From Pseudomonas gingeri (lineage in GTDB: Bacteria > Pseudomonadota > Gammaproteobacteria > Pseudomonadales > Pseudomonadaceae), in assembly GCF_013385425.1 (NCBI RefSeq), contig NZ_JACAQA010000002.1:186001-250000 (forward strand): a stretch of DNA of 64,000 nt. Direction: 5' to 3'. A program made the translations under genes and the position numbers. Under the pieces are notes generated by a model. The model was not told the DNA's origin. It ran no database searches and worked only from the letters and a program-made list of their open reading frames with translations. This document shows positions 43,248 through 52,991 of this stretch, piece by piece (the first letter of the stretch is position 1; the number at the start of each line of letters is the position of its first letter).

Positions 43248-44261
43248 ATGGAATATGCCTTTGTCACAGGTGCTACTGGCCTGCTCGGAAATAATCTGGT
43301 TCATGCGCTTTTAAAACGAAATATCAAGGTAAAAGCGCTGGTCCGTTCCGTAGAAAAAGCCAAGAAACAATTCGGCAATCTGCCTGTCGAGTTTGTCCAA
43401 GGCGACATGCTCAATGTCGACGCCTTCAGCCATGCCCTGCGAGGCTGCGACGCCTTGTTTCATACGGCTGCCTATTTCCGCGACAGTTACAAAGGCGGAA
43501 AGCACTGGCAAAAACTGCATGACACCAATGTGACCGGAACCGAGCGCTTATTGCAGGCCGCTTATGCCGCCGGCATTCGTCGCGCCGTTCATACCTCCTC
43601 CATTGCCGTGCTGAAGGGCGATAGAGATCAAGTGATCGATGAAACCATGTCTCGCAGTGAACAGGAGGCTGACGATTACTACCTGAGTAAAATACTGTCC
43701 GAGCAAAAAGTTCAAGCATTCCTGTCGCAACACCCGGACATGTTCGTCGCCATGGTATTACCCGGCTGGATGTTTGGTCCCGGCGATATAGGCCCCACCT
43801 CATCAGGACAGTTCCTGCTCGACTTTGTTGGACAGAAATTGCCGGGGGTGCTCCCTGGAAGCTTTTCCGTTGTCGACGCCAGGGATGTGGCGGAACATCA
43901 ACTCGCAGCCCTCACACATGGCCGATCCGGAGAGCGCTATCTGGCAGCCGGCAATCACATGGACATGAACAGTATTTTTCAGGTGCTGTCCCGTGTCAGC
44001 GGCGTAAAAGCGCCGGAGCGCAAAGTTCCATTGTTCATGCTGCGCTTTATTGCCTTGATGTATGAAGGTTATTATCGGATTACAAAAAAACCGGTACTCA
44101 TCAGCACCTCCACGGTCAAACTCATGGAGCAAGAGCAAGGGCGTACCCATTTCAGCCATCAGAAAAGCTCAGAAGAGCTGGCGTGCAAGTTTCGCCCCGT
44201 CGCTGAAACACTGTTCGATACCCTGGACTGGTATCGTAAAAATAACTACATAGATGCCTGA
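43248..44261 (+). CDS. extended SDR (NAD-dependent epimerase/dihydroflavonol-reductase type)
   Basis: The 337-residue extended SDR has the cofactor motif TGATGLLGN (residues 8-16), the ALVRS cofactor-specificity segment, a catalytic serine in HTSSIAVL and YYLSK as the Tyr-Lys pair. Extended-SDR members of this subgroup reduce ketones or act on 3-beta-hydroxy groups. Bases 43261-43380 are about 44% G+C by direct count. It is the first gene of the TetR-flanked operon and would act on the polyketide-like product. It may supply the reductase step seen in butyrolactone pathways (inference). Confidence 0.82.
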   Translation: MEYAFVTGATGLLGNNLVHALLKRNIKVKALVRSVEKAKKQFGNLPVEFVQGDMLNVDAFSHALRGCDALFHTAAYFRDSYKGGKHWQKLHDTNVTGTERLLQAAYAAGIRRAVHTSSIAVLKGDRDQVIDETMSRSEQEADDYYLSKILSEQKVQAFLSQHPDMFVAMVLPGWMFGPGDIGPTSSGQFLLDFVGQKLPGVLPGSFSVVDARDVAEHQLAALTHGRSGERYLAAGNHMDMNSIFQVLSRVSGVKAPERKVPLFMLRFIALMYEGYYRITKKPVLISTSTVKLMEQEQGRTHFSHQKSSEELACKFRPVAETLFDTLDWYRKNNYIDA

Positions 44262-44340
44262 CTGAAACAGTTCATCTGTCACCTGCCTCTGCAGTGCTTT
44301 TTGTCTAGTTAAAAATTCAAGGATTGAGAGAGGTTGGTCA

Positions 44341-45861
44341 ATGAAAAATCTTTTATGCAAAGAAGGTTTTCTGCATCGGTTCGTCGGTTTTTCAGAGTCT
44401 TTTCCCGACCAGATTGCCATCCGTCATCTGGACGCGGAAGAAGATACCGTCACTTACCGTGGTTTGCGAATCAAGGCTGAAGAGTGCAAGGGTGCCCTCA
44501 AGGCCCTGGATGTATTGCCGGGCGATAAAGTAGCGCTGGTTCTACCCAATGGCGTGGAATTCATCGCTTATTATCTGGCGATCATCGGCAGTGGGGCAAT
44601 TCCGGTCATCCTCAACTACAAACTGACGTCATTCGAAATGACCAGCGTCATCAGCAGCGCCAGGCCGACGCTGGTCGTCACCACCGAAACCCTGTTCGAG
44701 CAACATCGCGAGCTATTCCAGCCAGCCTACGGCGTTCGTCACTCCTTGGTGTTGAACGCCGGGAGGGAGCCGTCATCGCCCTTGCCCGACAACGCAACGG
44801 CCGACTCTCGACTGCCTCGACACGGCGAGCCCTTGTTACTGCCCGAGGGCAATCCGATAGTCTCGGTACAGTTCACTTACCGGGGTATCGGTAGGCCTCT
44901 GGCCGTTTCTCACCGCTACCTTGACCTGACGCAATCGAGCGATGGGCTGCATGAGCAGTTTCATCCTCAAGGCATCGGCTCGGTTCATCTGGTGACGCTG
45001 CCGCTGTATGCCATCTTCGGACTGTCCGTGATGATGGTTTTTCCATTAAGCGTGGGCGCCACCCTGCTCATGACCAACACCCTGCTCAACAGGGATCTGG
45101 CAGAAGTCCTGTCTGAGCATAAGGTCAGCTTTGCCTGCCTGGTGCCCGACGTCATTCGCTACTTCAATACGCGACTGGCCAAACGCAAAGGCGCGCTTTT
45201 GCCGATGCACCCTCAACTGATGATTTATTCGGGTGGCAGCCATCTGCCGGCAGACGAAGCCGAGAAACTGGGCAGGCTGCTGGGATGCAATCCGGTACTA
45301 CAAGGCTATGGATTGACCGAGAGCATGCCGGTGATTGTCCAAAGCTCGATTGGCAAGGTCCACCGCGGCGCCATGGGACAACCGATCAGCGGTGTGGAAC
45401 TGCGGGTCGTCGATGCCCAGGGCCGGGATGTCGTACCCGGACGTATTGGCGAACTGCTGATACGCGGCTCGATGGTGATCGACGGCTATAACGACGCAGA
45501 GGAGGCCAATGCCCGGTTCTTCCGTGAGGGCTGGTTACACACGGGGGATCTGGTCTGGCGGGACGACGATGGACATGTGTTCTTCTATTGCCAACGCCTG
45601 CGAATCTCGAAGATCAAAGCGCAAATGGTCGACCTGACGGAAATCGAGTCCGTCGCCCTGAAGCACCCCGGCGTGGTCCGCGCGAAGGCCTTCATCGTCC
45701 CTGACAATAAAGAGGTCAACGTATTGCACCTGTGCGTTGAAGGGCACGGCGACCTGACCCAGAACACTGTCTCCACCCTGCTCGCGCGCGACCTCTCGGG
45801 CTTCAAGCTGCCCAGAACCATCGAGATTATCTCTCTCAAGGAAGAGACCCATGCAAGCTGA
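44341..45861 (+). CDS. degenerate acyl-adenylate-forming (AMP-ligase) protein
   Basis: The 506-residue protein has the ANL superfamily fold: PGDKVALVLPNGVEFIAYYLA near 60, QGYGLTES (A5), WLHTGDLVWRDDDG (A7) and a small C-terminal domain. Two catalytic features are missing. The phosphate-binding loop, normally [YF]TSGTTGxPK, reads FTYRGIGRPL (178-187), with no Ser, Thr pair or Lys. The C-terminal A10 lysine (in PKTxxGK) is absent, and the protein ends LKEETHAS. Classical acyl-CoA or acyl-ACP ligation is therefore unlikely. It may have an altered reaction or a binding role. It overlaps the next gene by 11 nt. Confidence 0.8.
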   Translation: MKNLLCKEGFLHRFVGFSESFPDQIAIRHLDAEEDTVTYRGLRIKAEECKGALKALDVLPGDKVALVLPNGVEFIAYYLAIIGSGAIPVILNYKLTSFEMTSVISSARPTLVVTTETLFEQHRELFQPAYGVRHSLVLNAGREPSSPLPDNATADSRLPRHGEPLLLPEGNPIVSVQFTYRGIGRPLAVSHRYLDLTQSSDGLHEQFHPQGIGSVHLVTLPLYAIFGLSVMMVFPLSVGATLLMTNTLLNRDLAEVLSEHKVSFACLVPDVIRYFNTRLAKRKGALLPMHPQLMIYSGGSHLPADEAEKLGRLLGCNPVLQGYGLTESMPVIVQSSIGKVHRGAMGQPISGVELRVVDAQGRDVVPGRIGELLIRGSMVIDGYNDAEEANARFFREGWLHTGDLVWRDDDGHVFFYCQRLRISKIKAQMVDLTEIESVALKHPGVVRAKAFIVPDNKEVNVLHLCVEGHGDLTQNTVSTLLARDLSGFKLPRTIEIISLKEETHAS

Positions 45862-46462
45862 TAGCACACAACCGGTACTGGCCGTTTTCGACTTTGACGG
45901 CACATTGACCGACAGGCATACCTTCTGGCGCTACATGCGTTTTATCGTTGGAACCCGATCGTTCTGGCTCCGGATCATTCCCCTGCTGCCCAAAATGCTC
46001 AGTGTGATCCTGGGAATCACACCGCTGATGCAAGCGCGACTGGCGTTCATTGCCTGTTACCTGGGCGGCCTGTCAGTCGAGCAAGAGCGCGAGCATGCCA
46101 AGTATTTCATTACCGAACAGCTACCGCTCTGGCTCAGGCCCGAGGCCCTGCGCCGATTGCAATGGCATCAATCCATGGGGCATGTCACGGCGCTGGTCAG
46201 CAATTCGCCGGAGAACTATCTGATTCCCTGGGGCCAGGCGGCGGGTTTCGATTATGTGTGCGGTACCCGCCTGGCGACTGCAAAGAACAAGCTGACCGGT
46301 GGGATATCCGGCACCAACTGTGTTGAGAGAGAAAAAGTCACACGGCTGAAAGGCTGTTTGAGCAACCTTGATGACTTTTACATTTATGCCTACGGAGACT
46401 CATCAGGTGACGATGCCCTGCTCGGCATTGCCAACTCTCCCTTCTATAGAAACTGGTACTGA
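45851..46462 (+). CDS. HAD-IB family phosphatase
   Basis: The 203-residue protein has all HAD motifs: DFDGTLTD (residues 14-21, nucleophile and acid Asp), the serine in VSNSPENY, a lysine in the KVTRLKG region and GDSSGDDALL (metal Asp pair). A membrane-like stretch (SFWLRIIPLLPKMLSVILGI, about 37-56) forms the cap region seen in SerB/CicA-type hydrolases. It should remove phosphate from a small molecule. In AfsA-dependent butyrolactone synthesis a phosphatase step follows condensation with dihydroxyacetone phosphate, which would explain its place here (inference). Confidence 0.82.
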   Translation: MQADSTQPVLAVFDFDGTLTDRHTFWRYMRFIVGTRSFWLRIIPLLPKMLSVILGITPLMQARLAFIACYLGGLSVEQEREHAKYFITEQLPLWLRPEALRRLQWHQSMGHVTALVSNSPENYLIPWGQAAGFDYVCGTRLATAKNKLTGGISGTNCVEREKVTRLKGCLSNLDDFYIYAYGDSSGDDALLGIANSPFYRNWY

Positions 46463-46465
46463 CAG

Positions 46466-48229
46466 ATGAACACGCTGAGCACTTTGGCCCCCAAGCACTC
46501 CAGGCAACCCGATAACACCCCGACCGTCATGATCGTAGGCGCAGGCCCTATCGGTCTGTCCCTGGCTATCATGCTGAAAAAATGGGGTGTCTCTTTTCGC
46601 ATTATTGAAAAGAATGCCGGCCCTTCGACCGCAACCAAGGCAATGGCCATTCATTCCAGAACCTTGGAAATTTTTCGGGACCTGGGTGTTGCCGATCAAG
46701 TCATCGGTGACGGGTTCACGATCAACCAGTTTTCGGTGCAATCGAACAGCAAACGGGTGCTGAACTACAACTTCTCCTACCTGGATGCGACCTATCCCCT
46801 GCTCCTCAGCCTGCCACAACCGCAGACAGAGAAGATCCTGCTTGAACGACTGAACGCCTTGGGGGTAGAGGTTGAGTGGAATACCGAACTGGTCGATATA
46901 GAAAACCAGCCAGGATCCGTGCGAATGACACTTCATCATGCACAGGGCAGCGATGAAGCCTTTACCAGTCGCTGGGTGGTCGCGTGCGACGGTGCCCGCA
47001 GCAACATCAGAAAACGCCTTGACATGACCTTCGAAGGATCGTCCTACGATCGATTCTTCATGCTCGCCGATGCCGATATCGAGTGGTCTGGAAGCAAGGA
47101 CGAAGGCGCTTTTTTCCTCGGCGCACAGGACGGTTATGTGGCGGTCGCGCCGATCAGCGCACCATCGCGTTATCGACTGTTCATCGAGATGCCCTACAAC
47201 CTGCCGCCAGAAGGTGAGCGCCCCTCCCTGAGCCTGGAGAGCTTCCAGCGGTTGTGCGAAGGACGCGGGCAAAAAATGACGCTGTCCAATATTTCATCGA
47301 CCACCATCGCCTCTTTTCAACACCGCCGCGTGCAGTCGCTGCAGCAAGGCTCAGTGTTCCTGGTGGGCGACTCGGCGCATATCGGCAGCCCGATCGGTGG
47401 GCAATGGATGAACCTGGGGGTTTCCGAGGCCTATAACCTGGCGTGGAAGATGGCCTATGTCGATCAGGGCCTGGCGGATCCGACATTGCTGGAGAGCTAC
47501 AACGAAGAGCGCTACCCGGTAGCCCTGGAAGTCGAGAACACGGCACACCGACTGACCGGACTGATTACCGTCAAGCATCGCGCCCTGGTTTGGCTGCGCG
47601 ACAATGTCCTGCCACTGCTGAGCAACCGACGCAAGGTTCAGCGCAAGCTGCCCTCGATGATTTCCGGTCATCAGTACCACTATGGCAAAAGTGATTACAT
47701 TCAAGAAGCGCTGACGAAAAAGCAGCGCAAGAACTGGGACAAAAAAGGGAAAAAACCCGAATTCCAGACATCCGTGCCTCGTGCAGGTCAACTGGCTCCC
47801 GATGTTGAGTTATGGCAACTGCAAGGCCGGTCGCCAAAACACTTAATCGACTTGTTCCACGGGACCTTCACGCTGTTGATTTTCAGCGCGGCCGATCAGT
47901 TTTCTCCCCTGTTACCGGGCTATTACTCGCTGGCCGAGTTGGTGGAAAAAGACTACCCGGGCATCAAGGCTTATTGCGTTATCGATGCCCTCAATAGCGC
48001 TGAGCTGCCTGCCTGGCACTCGACGTTGCTGGACCCCGATTGGCGGCTGCACAAGCGTTACCATGCCAAGGCGGGCACGTTGATGCTGATCCGTCCTGAT
48101 GGCTACATCGCTTTCCAGGGGGCCGATGCAATAACGCTCTTCACGTATCTGAGCGCAAGATCCAGCCTGCTCAAGGGTGCAAAAAAAACAACATCGTCCA
48201 TGATCGACGCAGTGGAACTCCAACTTTAA
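46466..48229 (+). CDS. FAD-dependent aromatic hydroxylase-type monooxygenase
   Basis: The 587-residue protein has the group A flavoprotein monooxygenase layout. It begins with GAGPIGLSLAIMLKKWG (residues 27-43), has a DG-type motif CDGARSNIRKRLDM near 173 and the GD motif GDSAHIGSPIGGQWMNLG near 300. The C-terminal domain resembles the thioredoxin-like tail of phenol hydroxylases (LAPDVELWQLQG, then FTLLIFSAADQFSPLL). It would hydroxylate or epoxidise the assembled chain or aromatic product using NAD(P)H and O2. It starts 3 nt after the phosphatase gene. Confidence 0.83.
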   Translation: MNTLSTLAPKHSRQPDNTPTVMIVGAGPIGLSLAIMLKKWGVSFRIIEKNAGPSTATKAMAIHSRTLEIFRDLGVADQVIGDGFTINQFSVQSNSKRVLNYNFSYLDATYPLLLSLPQPQTEKILLERLNALGVEVEWNTELVDIENQPGSVRMTLHHAQGSDEAFTSRWVVACDGARSNIRKRLDMTFEGSSYDRFFMLADADIEWSGSKDEGAFFLGAQDGYVAVAPISAPSRYRLFIEMPYNLPPEGERPSLSLESFQRLCEGRGQKMTLSNISSTTIASFQHRRVQSLQQGSVFLVGDSAHIGSPIGGQWMNLGVSEAYNLAWKMAYVDQGLADPTLLESYNEERYPVALEVENTAHRLTGLITVKHRALVWLRDNVLPLLSNRRKVQRKLPSMISGHQYHYGKSDYIQEALTKKQRKNWDKKGKKPEFQTSVPRAGQLAPDVELWQLQGRSPKHLIDLFHGTFTLLIFSAADQFSPLLPGYYSLAELVEKDYPGIKAYCVIDALNSAELPAWHSTLLDPDWRLHKRYHAKAGTLMLIRPDGYIAFQGADAITLFTYLSARSSLLKGAKKTTSSMIDAVELQL

Positions 48230-48296
48230 GTCTCTCTATGACTACGGTCAGTTTGGTTAATTGATTCACACCAGGCCCAGCCTTGGGTCATGTTTT

Positions 48297-48325
48297 TTGA
48301 TTTCTTGCTTATAGAAATATATACC
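48297..48325 (+). promoter_or_regulatory. possible sigma-70 promoter before the ACP gene
   Basis: TTGATT and TATACC are separated by 17 nt, 22 nt upstream of ATG 48347 and inside a 117-nt gap that is unusually AT-rich. The -10 matches only four of six consensus bases, so this is tentative. Confidence 0.3.
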
Positions 48326-48346
48326 GACTTTGGTTAGGAGAACCTC

Positions 48347-49432
48347 ATGCGCTTGCAACTCAACGATGTTGTGCAGGAATTTATCGTGTCCAATGGAAAA
48401 ATAGCACACAGCTATTTCTCGCTCTCAGAAAAAATCATTGATTCACTGTGTGAGTCGAACATAGCAAAAGAATCAATATTGATGCGTGTGCTGGAGCAGG
48501 CCGAATCCGTCACCGCACATTACTTCAATGCTCATCAACAAGTTCTCGAGGGCGTTTATGCCCATGGGCTTGAAGCCCCTGTCAATAGAAGCCTTCCGGT
48601 GCTGGAACCCCTACAGTCGAACTCGGCCATACTGGCCTCGGCCCCCATTGCCGAACAACCCCCGACACTCAGCTACGGGCAATGGTTGCGCGCCGAAATA
48701 AGCTCGGTCACTGGTTTCAACAAGGAACACATCGACTTCGATCAGAGTTTCGAAAGCCTGGGCATCGATTCTCTCGGGCTGGTCGATATTTTCGAGTCCC
48801 TGGCCCAGCACTTCCCTGAAAAGAAAGACCTCACCTCACTCCTGTTTGATGCCCCGACCCCAACCGCCCTGCTGGCCCGGCTTGAAGCCAATCCGCAGTC
48901 CCCTGCCGTGGATGTCGAAGCCTGGGTATTTGAACAACTGGCACATATCACCGGTTTTGCGGTTGACCAGATCGACCGGAAACAGAGCTATGAAAGCCTG
49001 GGCCTGGACTCCCTGGTGCAGTTGGACTTCCTGGAGTCGATCGTCGCCTTGTGGCCGTCACTCAAGGCCAACAGTACCGAGTTGGCCAACGCCAAGTTTC
49101 CACAGGACACAATCGCCCTGATACAAGCCGCCCTCGCCAGCCCCGAGTCGACCTCGGCAATACCTTGTGAAGTGCAATCACCTGCCACAACGGACGCTCA
49201 AGGGCAGATGAACCATCTGCTTATCGACGCCCTGTCCCCCCTGATCCCGAACCCGCCAGAGTCGATCGATATCGAGGCCCCCTTTACACAGTTGGGACTC
49301 AACGGTTTTGCCCGGGAAGCACTCTGCCAATCAATGGCGCAACAGTGCTCTGCCAGCGAGTTTGCCGGTGAAGCGCTGATGTCGCGTCGTACGCCGCAGG
49401 AAGCCTTGTCGCTTCTGGCAAGACTGAGCTGA
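48347..49432 (+). CDS. triple acyl-carrier protein with one worn repeat
   Basis: The 361-residue protein has a helical N-terminal region (residues 1-80) of unknown function, followed by three carrier repeats. The first two have intact phosphopantetheine serines: FESLGIDSLGL (S142) and YESLGLDSLVQ (S222). The third reads FTQLGLNGFAR, with N319-G320 in place of Asp-Ser, so it cannot be loaded. Tandem carriers usually raise flux through an iterative synthase. It lies just before the ketosynthase gene, its likely partner. AGGAG precedes ATG 48347. Confidence 0.85.
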   Translation: MRLQLNDVVQEFIVSNGKIAHSYFSLSEKIIDSLCESNIAKESILMRVLEQAESVTAHYFNAHQQVLEGVYAHGLEAPVNRSLPVLEPLQSNSAILASAPIAEQPPTLSYGQWLRAEISSVTGFNKEHIDFDQSFESLGIDSLGLVDIFESLAQHFPEKKDLTSLLFDAPTPTALLARLEANPQSPAVDVEAWVFEQLAHITGFAVDQIDRKQSYESLGLDSLVQLDFLESIVALWPSLKANSTELANAKFPQDTIALIQAALASPESTSAIPCEVQSPATTDAQGQMNHLLIDALSPLIPNPPESIDIEAPFTQLGLNGFAREALCQSMAQQCSASEFAGEALMSRRTPQEALSLLARLS

Positions 49433-49514
49433 AGCACTGAGCCGCTGGAAAAAAGGCATGGAGTCCGGGTGATCGAGCAGATCAGCCCGCATTTGGGTAA
49501 TCAGGAGATAGGGT

Positions 49515-52500
49515 ATGAGTGGCGCGGTAACAACAGGGGGCGACTTTTGCTTCAGCGCAATGGCGGGCGAGTTTCCAGGGGCGCCGTCAACGGATGCCCT
49601 TTGGCACTTGCTCTCTGAAGGGCGGATAGCACCTATCGATTCGATGCCGGCACGCTGGGAGCTGAAGAAAGCGTCGATCTATTCAGACAAGCCCGGAGAA
49701 AAGGATCGCACCTATCTGGACAGTGCTTTTTGCCTGACCGATGACGTATCAATCCCTTCTCGTCATGAGGGACGTCAGGTCGCCATCGGCAAGAAAGTCC
49801 TCCAGACGCTCCTCACTCAGCTTGCCGGACAAGGCTCCACGCTGATCAAGGAGCGCACAGCCTTGGTGGTCGCGACGTCCTGGAGTGATGAGAGTTACTT
49901 CGTCACGGGCATGTCCGGAAAAGCCGATACACCAGGGAGTTCTTCGTCCCGGGGCTATACGCCGGGTGAACAAGTGGCTGAACTGGCGGCGACTTTTGCC
50001 TTGGGCGGCCCGGCGCTATCGGTCGATACCGCCTGCAGTTCGTTCCCCTATGCAATCGATATGGCTCAAGCCCTGATCAACAGTGGACAGGCGGATAACG
50101 CGATTGTCATGGCATTGAACACCGTGCTGCCACCGGCGCTGTTCCTGGGGTTCTCGCAGTTGACCGCCTTTTCCTCCCGGGCCCGGATGCAGGCGTTCGG
50201 CCAGGACGCTGACGGCATTGTGCCAGGCGAATGTGCGGTCGCCTTTCTGGTCGAACCCGTAGCGCAGGCCCTGATTGCAAAGCGCCGCCCCCTGGGCGTT
50301 TTGCGGGCATTGGGGCTTTCCGCCGACGGCGCCGAAGGCTCAGTGTTTGCGCCGGGCAAACAGGCCCAGTACACGGCTTACCAACGGGCCTATAACGGTC
50401 TTGATCCCCGCGACGTGGACTACATCGAGACCCATGGCACCGGCACACCCTTGGGTGACGCGACAGAGTTGGACTCATTGAACCGCTTCTTCGCCCCCCA
50501 TCGCACAGGCGGCAAGAAAATAACCATCGGTTCGATCAAGTCCGTCATTGGTCATCCATTGGCCGCCGCCGGAGGCGCTTCGCTCGCCAAGGCCCTGATG
50601 ATATTGCGCCATAAAGGTATTCCACCTCAGCCCAACTACCGACCCAGCGCAAAAGTCGGCGAAACCTGCCTGCAGTTGGCCAGCGGGCAGGTACAGCCCC
50701 TCGCTGATCGTCAGCCGGCGCTCCGGATAGGCATCTCCAGCTTTGGTTTTGGCGGCGCCAATGCGCATCTGGTGGTGGATGAATATATTCCTGACAACCG
50801 CCCTAGCGCTCCCCAGGTCGCCTCCGGCGTGCTGATGCTGGACCTGGCGATTGTCGAGGCTGAAGCGGCAATCGGCAATCACGGCTCATTGCAGTCATTC
50901 AAGCAACAGCTCGATCGGCCAGCAGCCCCCTCAGTCATTTTCCCTTATGGGCGCTTCGTTGATTACATCACGACGCCTGCCCAGCCTTTACTGGGAAAAT
51001 TCCTGGCGCAGGATCGCATCATCGATATCGACGGTTTCGGCATGGGCCCCAAACCACTGGCCCATGTCGATCCGTTCAAGCTGTTGATCACCGATCGCGT
51101 CAACCATTTGCTGCGACGCCTGCCGGGTGTGGCCGGCTCCCCCGGCACGGCGATGGTCATGTGCTGCAACATGGGTGGCGAACGCTTCAGTAACGCGTAC
51201 AGCAGCGCCCACAACTTCTACTCCCGGGCTCAAGGCAAGCCACCGGGCGTGGAGGTAACAGACGTGGCAACCATGCTGCCGAACATGTTGTCCGGCTACC
51301 CGGCGCAGATTTTCGACTTCAAGGGTTTCCATCAGACACTGGTTGGCACCCCGGGCCTGTTCTGGCAAACCCTGCTGGCATCGCAGCAATGGTTCAAGGA
51401 AGGCATCACCACCCTCTTGCTCGGTGCAGGGCGCTTTATCAGTGGTGAAATCGAGGTCGAACGCGCCCGACACTCAGCGACCCCGCAAGGTGAAGGATTG
51501 GGGCTGCTTGCCCTGCGTCCTTATCGACCAGGCTCCAGCGACAAACCTTTGCTGGTGATTCGCGCCGCGGTCCTGGCCCATGCCGCGAAGTCGCTGGAAG
51601 AAGCTTGCCAACGGCTGGGTAAGGAGCGCAGTCAATACCAGAACATTGAAGTCTGCGAGCTGCAGCCTGATGCGACTCACGCCGGCGGATCACTGCAGGA
51701 GATGACCGGTTTCCTGGCTGAAGCCAGTGGCATTGAAACCCTGTTGGCAGTGATGTTGAGTGCATCGTCTCACACGGTGATCGAGGTGCGCGAAGCCGGC
51801 AAGGCCGTGATGTGGCTATTTACGGAAAAGCTTCGGGAGTGGAGCCCGGCGGTCGAACCCAGCCCGGCCATCAAGTATCCCTTCACGTTGCGCTTTGCTC
51901 ACTCGGCCGCCCACGAACTGCAGCAGGTCATCCCACCTGCCCGCCCTGTCAACCTTGCCCGCGAACGGCAACACGATGGCGTCGATGTACTGCAACTCAG
52001 TGACATGCTGACCAGCACCCTGCTCTCCGGGTTGCGTGTCAGGGTTCGTGCCATGGAGGGCCTGTTCGCCTTGCACCGTGGTGCTGAAGCCCAGCGCCCG
52101 ACGCACTGGCAACGCGCCCCGGAAAATATCGTGATCGCCAACGTCCAGCGCAGCCCGCAGTCACTGCACGCCCAGCTCGTGGTGAACGAAGCACACCCTT
52201 ATTTCTTCGATCACCCTCTTGATCACATCCCCGGCATTTTATTGCTTGAGGGTGTGTTGCAACTGATTGAACTGACCATGCCCCCACTGGGTGGACGAGT
52301 CGCCTATGTCAAAACCCTGAATATCAAGTTCCAGCAGTACGTACAAAAAGAGGGTGTGATCGATCTGCATCTGGAACAAGGCAAAGACCCCCACGTATTC
52401 AATGCGAAGGTCATGCAAGCCGGAAAACTGATGTGCACCTGCGTACTCGGGATGGCCTACAGCTCGGCGTTCGAGACAGCGCCCGCCGGCGAGTTCACGG

Positions 52501-52943
52501 CCACCCGCTGCCGCGACAAGGCCTTGCTGCACAAGGCCAGGGAAGAAAACGTCATCGTCAGTGACATCAGCGGCATCGCCCAGGGCTTGAGCGTGGACAC
52601 GCTCAAGCTGGCGGACGAGCACTTCTTCCAGGAGGGCGACCCCGAGCACTATTCGATGGTGTATTTCCTCGAAGTTGCCCGCCAGTGCTACATGCAGATT
52701 GCCCACAGCTATCTGCGGATTCCACTCAACACCCCGATGAACCTGCTGGCCTTGAGTTTCACCCTGGATCGGCCAATCCCCAGGAACAGTCCGTTGTCCT
52801 TGGCCCCACAAGCCGGCTTTGACGCGCAGGACCAGCCATTCAAGACCAACCGCGTCTATATCGACCTGTTCAACCGCGGCGAAAAAATCGGCCAAGCCAG
52901 TATTACCGCTCAAGTGTTGAGTCGATCAGCGCCCGCGGCCTGA
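49515..52943 (+). CDS. ketosynthase - pseudo-ketosynthase - AfsA-like hotdog protein
   Basis: The 1142-residue protein has an intact ketosynthase (about 10-425) with catalytic C174 (DTACSS), H307 (THGTGTPLGD) and H347 (KSVIGHPLAAAGG). Residues 500-770 look like a second, worn ketosynthase: NMLSGYPAQIFDFKGFHQTL, with GTPG (about 611-614) where a nucleophile would be. Residues 870-1142 carry two hotdog repeats of the AfsA type (HPYFFDHPLDHIPGILLLEG near 894; HYSMVYFLEVARQCYMQIAH near 1045). No acyltransferase, KR, thioesterase or internal carrier is visible. It should extend acyl chains on the ACP encoded upstream. The hotdog part may close or transfer the product, as AfsA does with dihydroxyacetone phosphate (inference). 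Confidence 0.8.
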   Translation: MSGAVTTGGDFCFSAMAGEFPGAPSTDALWHLLSEGRIAPIDSMPARWELKKASIYSDKPGEKDRTYLDSAFCLTDDVSIPSRHEGRQVAIGKKVLQTLLTQLAGQGSTLIKERTALVVATSWSDESYFVTGMSGKADTPGSSSSRGYTPGEQVAELAATFALGGPALSVDTACSSFPYAIDMAQALINSGQADNAIVMALNTVLPPALFLGFSQLTAFSSRARMQAFGQDADGIVPGECAVAFLVEPVAQALIAKRRPLGVLRALGLSADGAEGSVFAPGKQAQYTAYQRAYNGLDPRDVDYIETHGTGTPLGDATELDSLNRFFAPHRTGGKKITIGSIKSVIGHPLAAAGGASLAKALMILRHKGIPPQPNYRPSAKVGETCLQLASGQVQPLADRQPALRIGISSFGFGGANAHLVVDEYIPDNRPSAPQVASGVLMLDLAIVEAEAAIGNHGSLQSFKQQLDRPAAPSVIFPYGRFVDYITTPAQPLLGKFLAQDRIIDIDGFGMGPKPLAHVDPFKLLITDRVNHLLRRLPGVAGSPGTAMVMCCNMGGERFSNAYSSAHNFYSRAQGKPPGVEVTDVATMLPNMLSGYPAQIFDFKGFHQTLVGTPGLFWQTLLASQQWFKEGITTLLLGAGRFISGEIEVERARHSATPQGEGLGLLALRPYRPGSSDKPLLVIRAAVLAHAAKSLEEACQRLGKERSQYQNIEVCELQPDATHAGGSLQEMTGFLAEASGIETLLAVMLSASSHTVIEVREAGKAVMWLFTEKLREWSPAVEPSPAIKYPFTLRFAHSAAHELQQVIPPARPVNLARERQHDGVDVLQLSDMLTSTLLSGLRVRVRAMEGLFALHRGAEAQRPTHWQRAPENIVIANVQRSPQSLHAQLVVNEAHPYFFDHPLDHIPGILLLEGVLQLIELTMPPLGGRVAYVKTLNIKFQQYVQKEGVIDLHLEQGKDPHVFNAKVMQAGKLMCTCVLGMAYSSAFETAPAGEFTATRCRDKALLHKAREENVIVSDISGIAQGLSVDTLKLADEHFFQEGDPEHYSMVYFLEVARQCYMQIAHSYLRIPLNTPMNLLALSFTLDRPIPRNSPLSLAPQAGFDAQDQPFKTNRVYIDLFNRGEKIGQASITAQVLSRSAPAA

Positions 52944-52991
52944 GGCATTGAATTGATCTCAATCTCCACCCCCGACAACCAAGGTGTCGCC

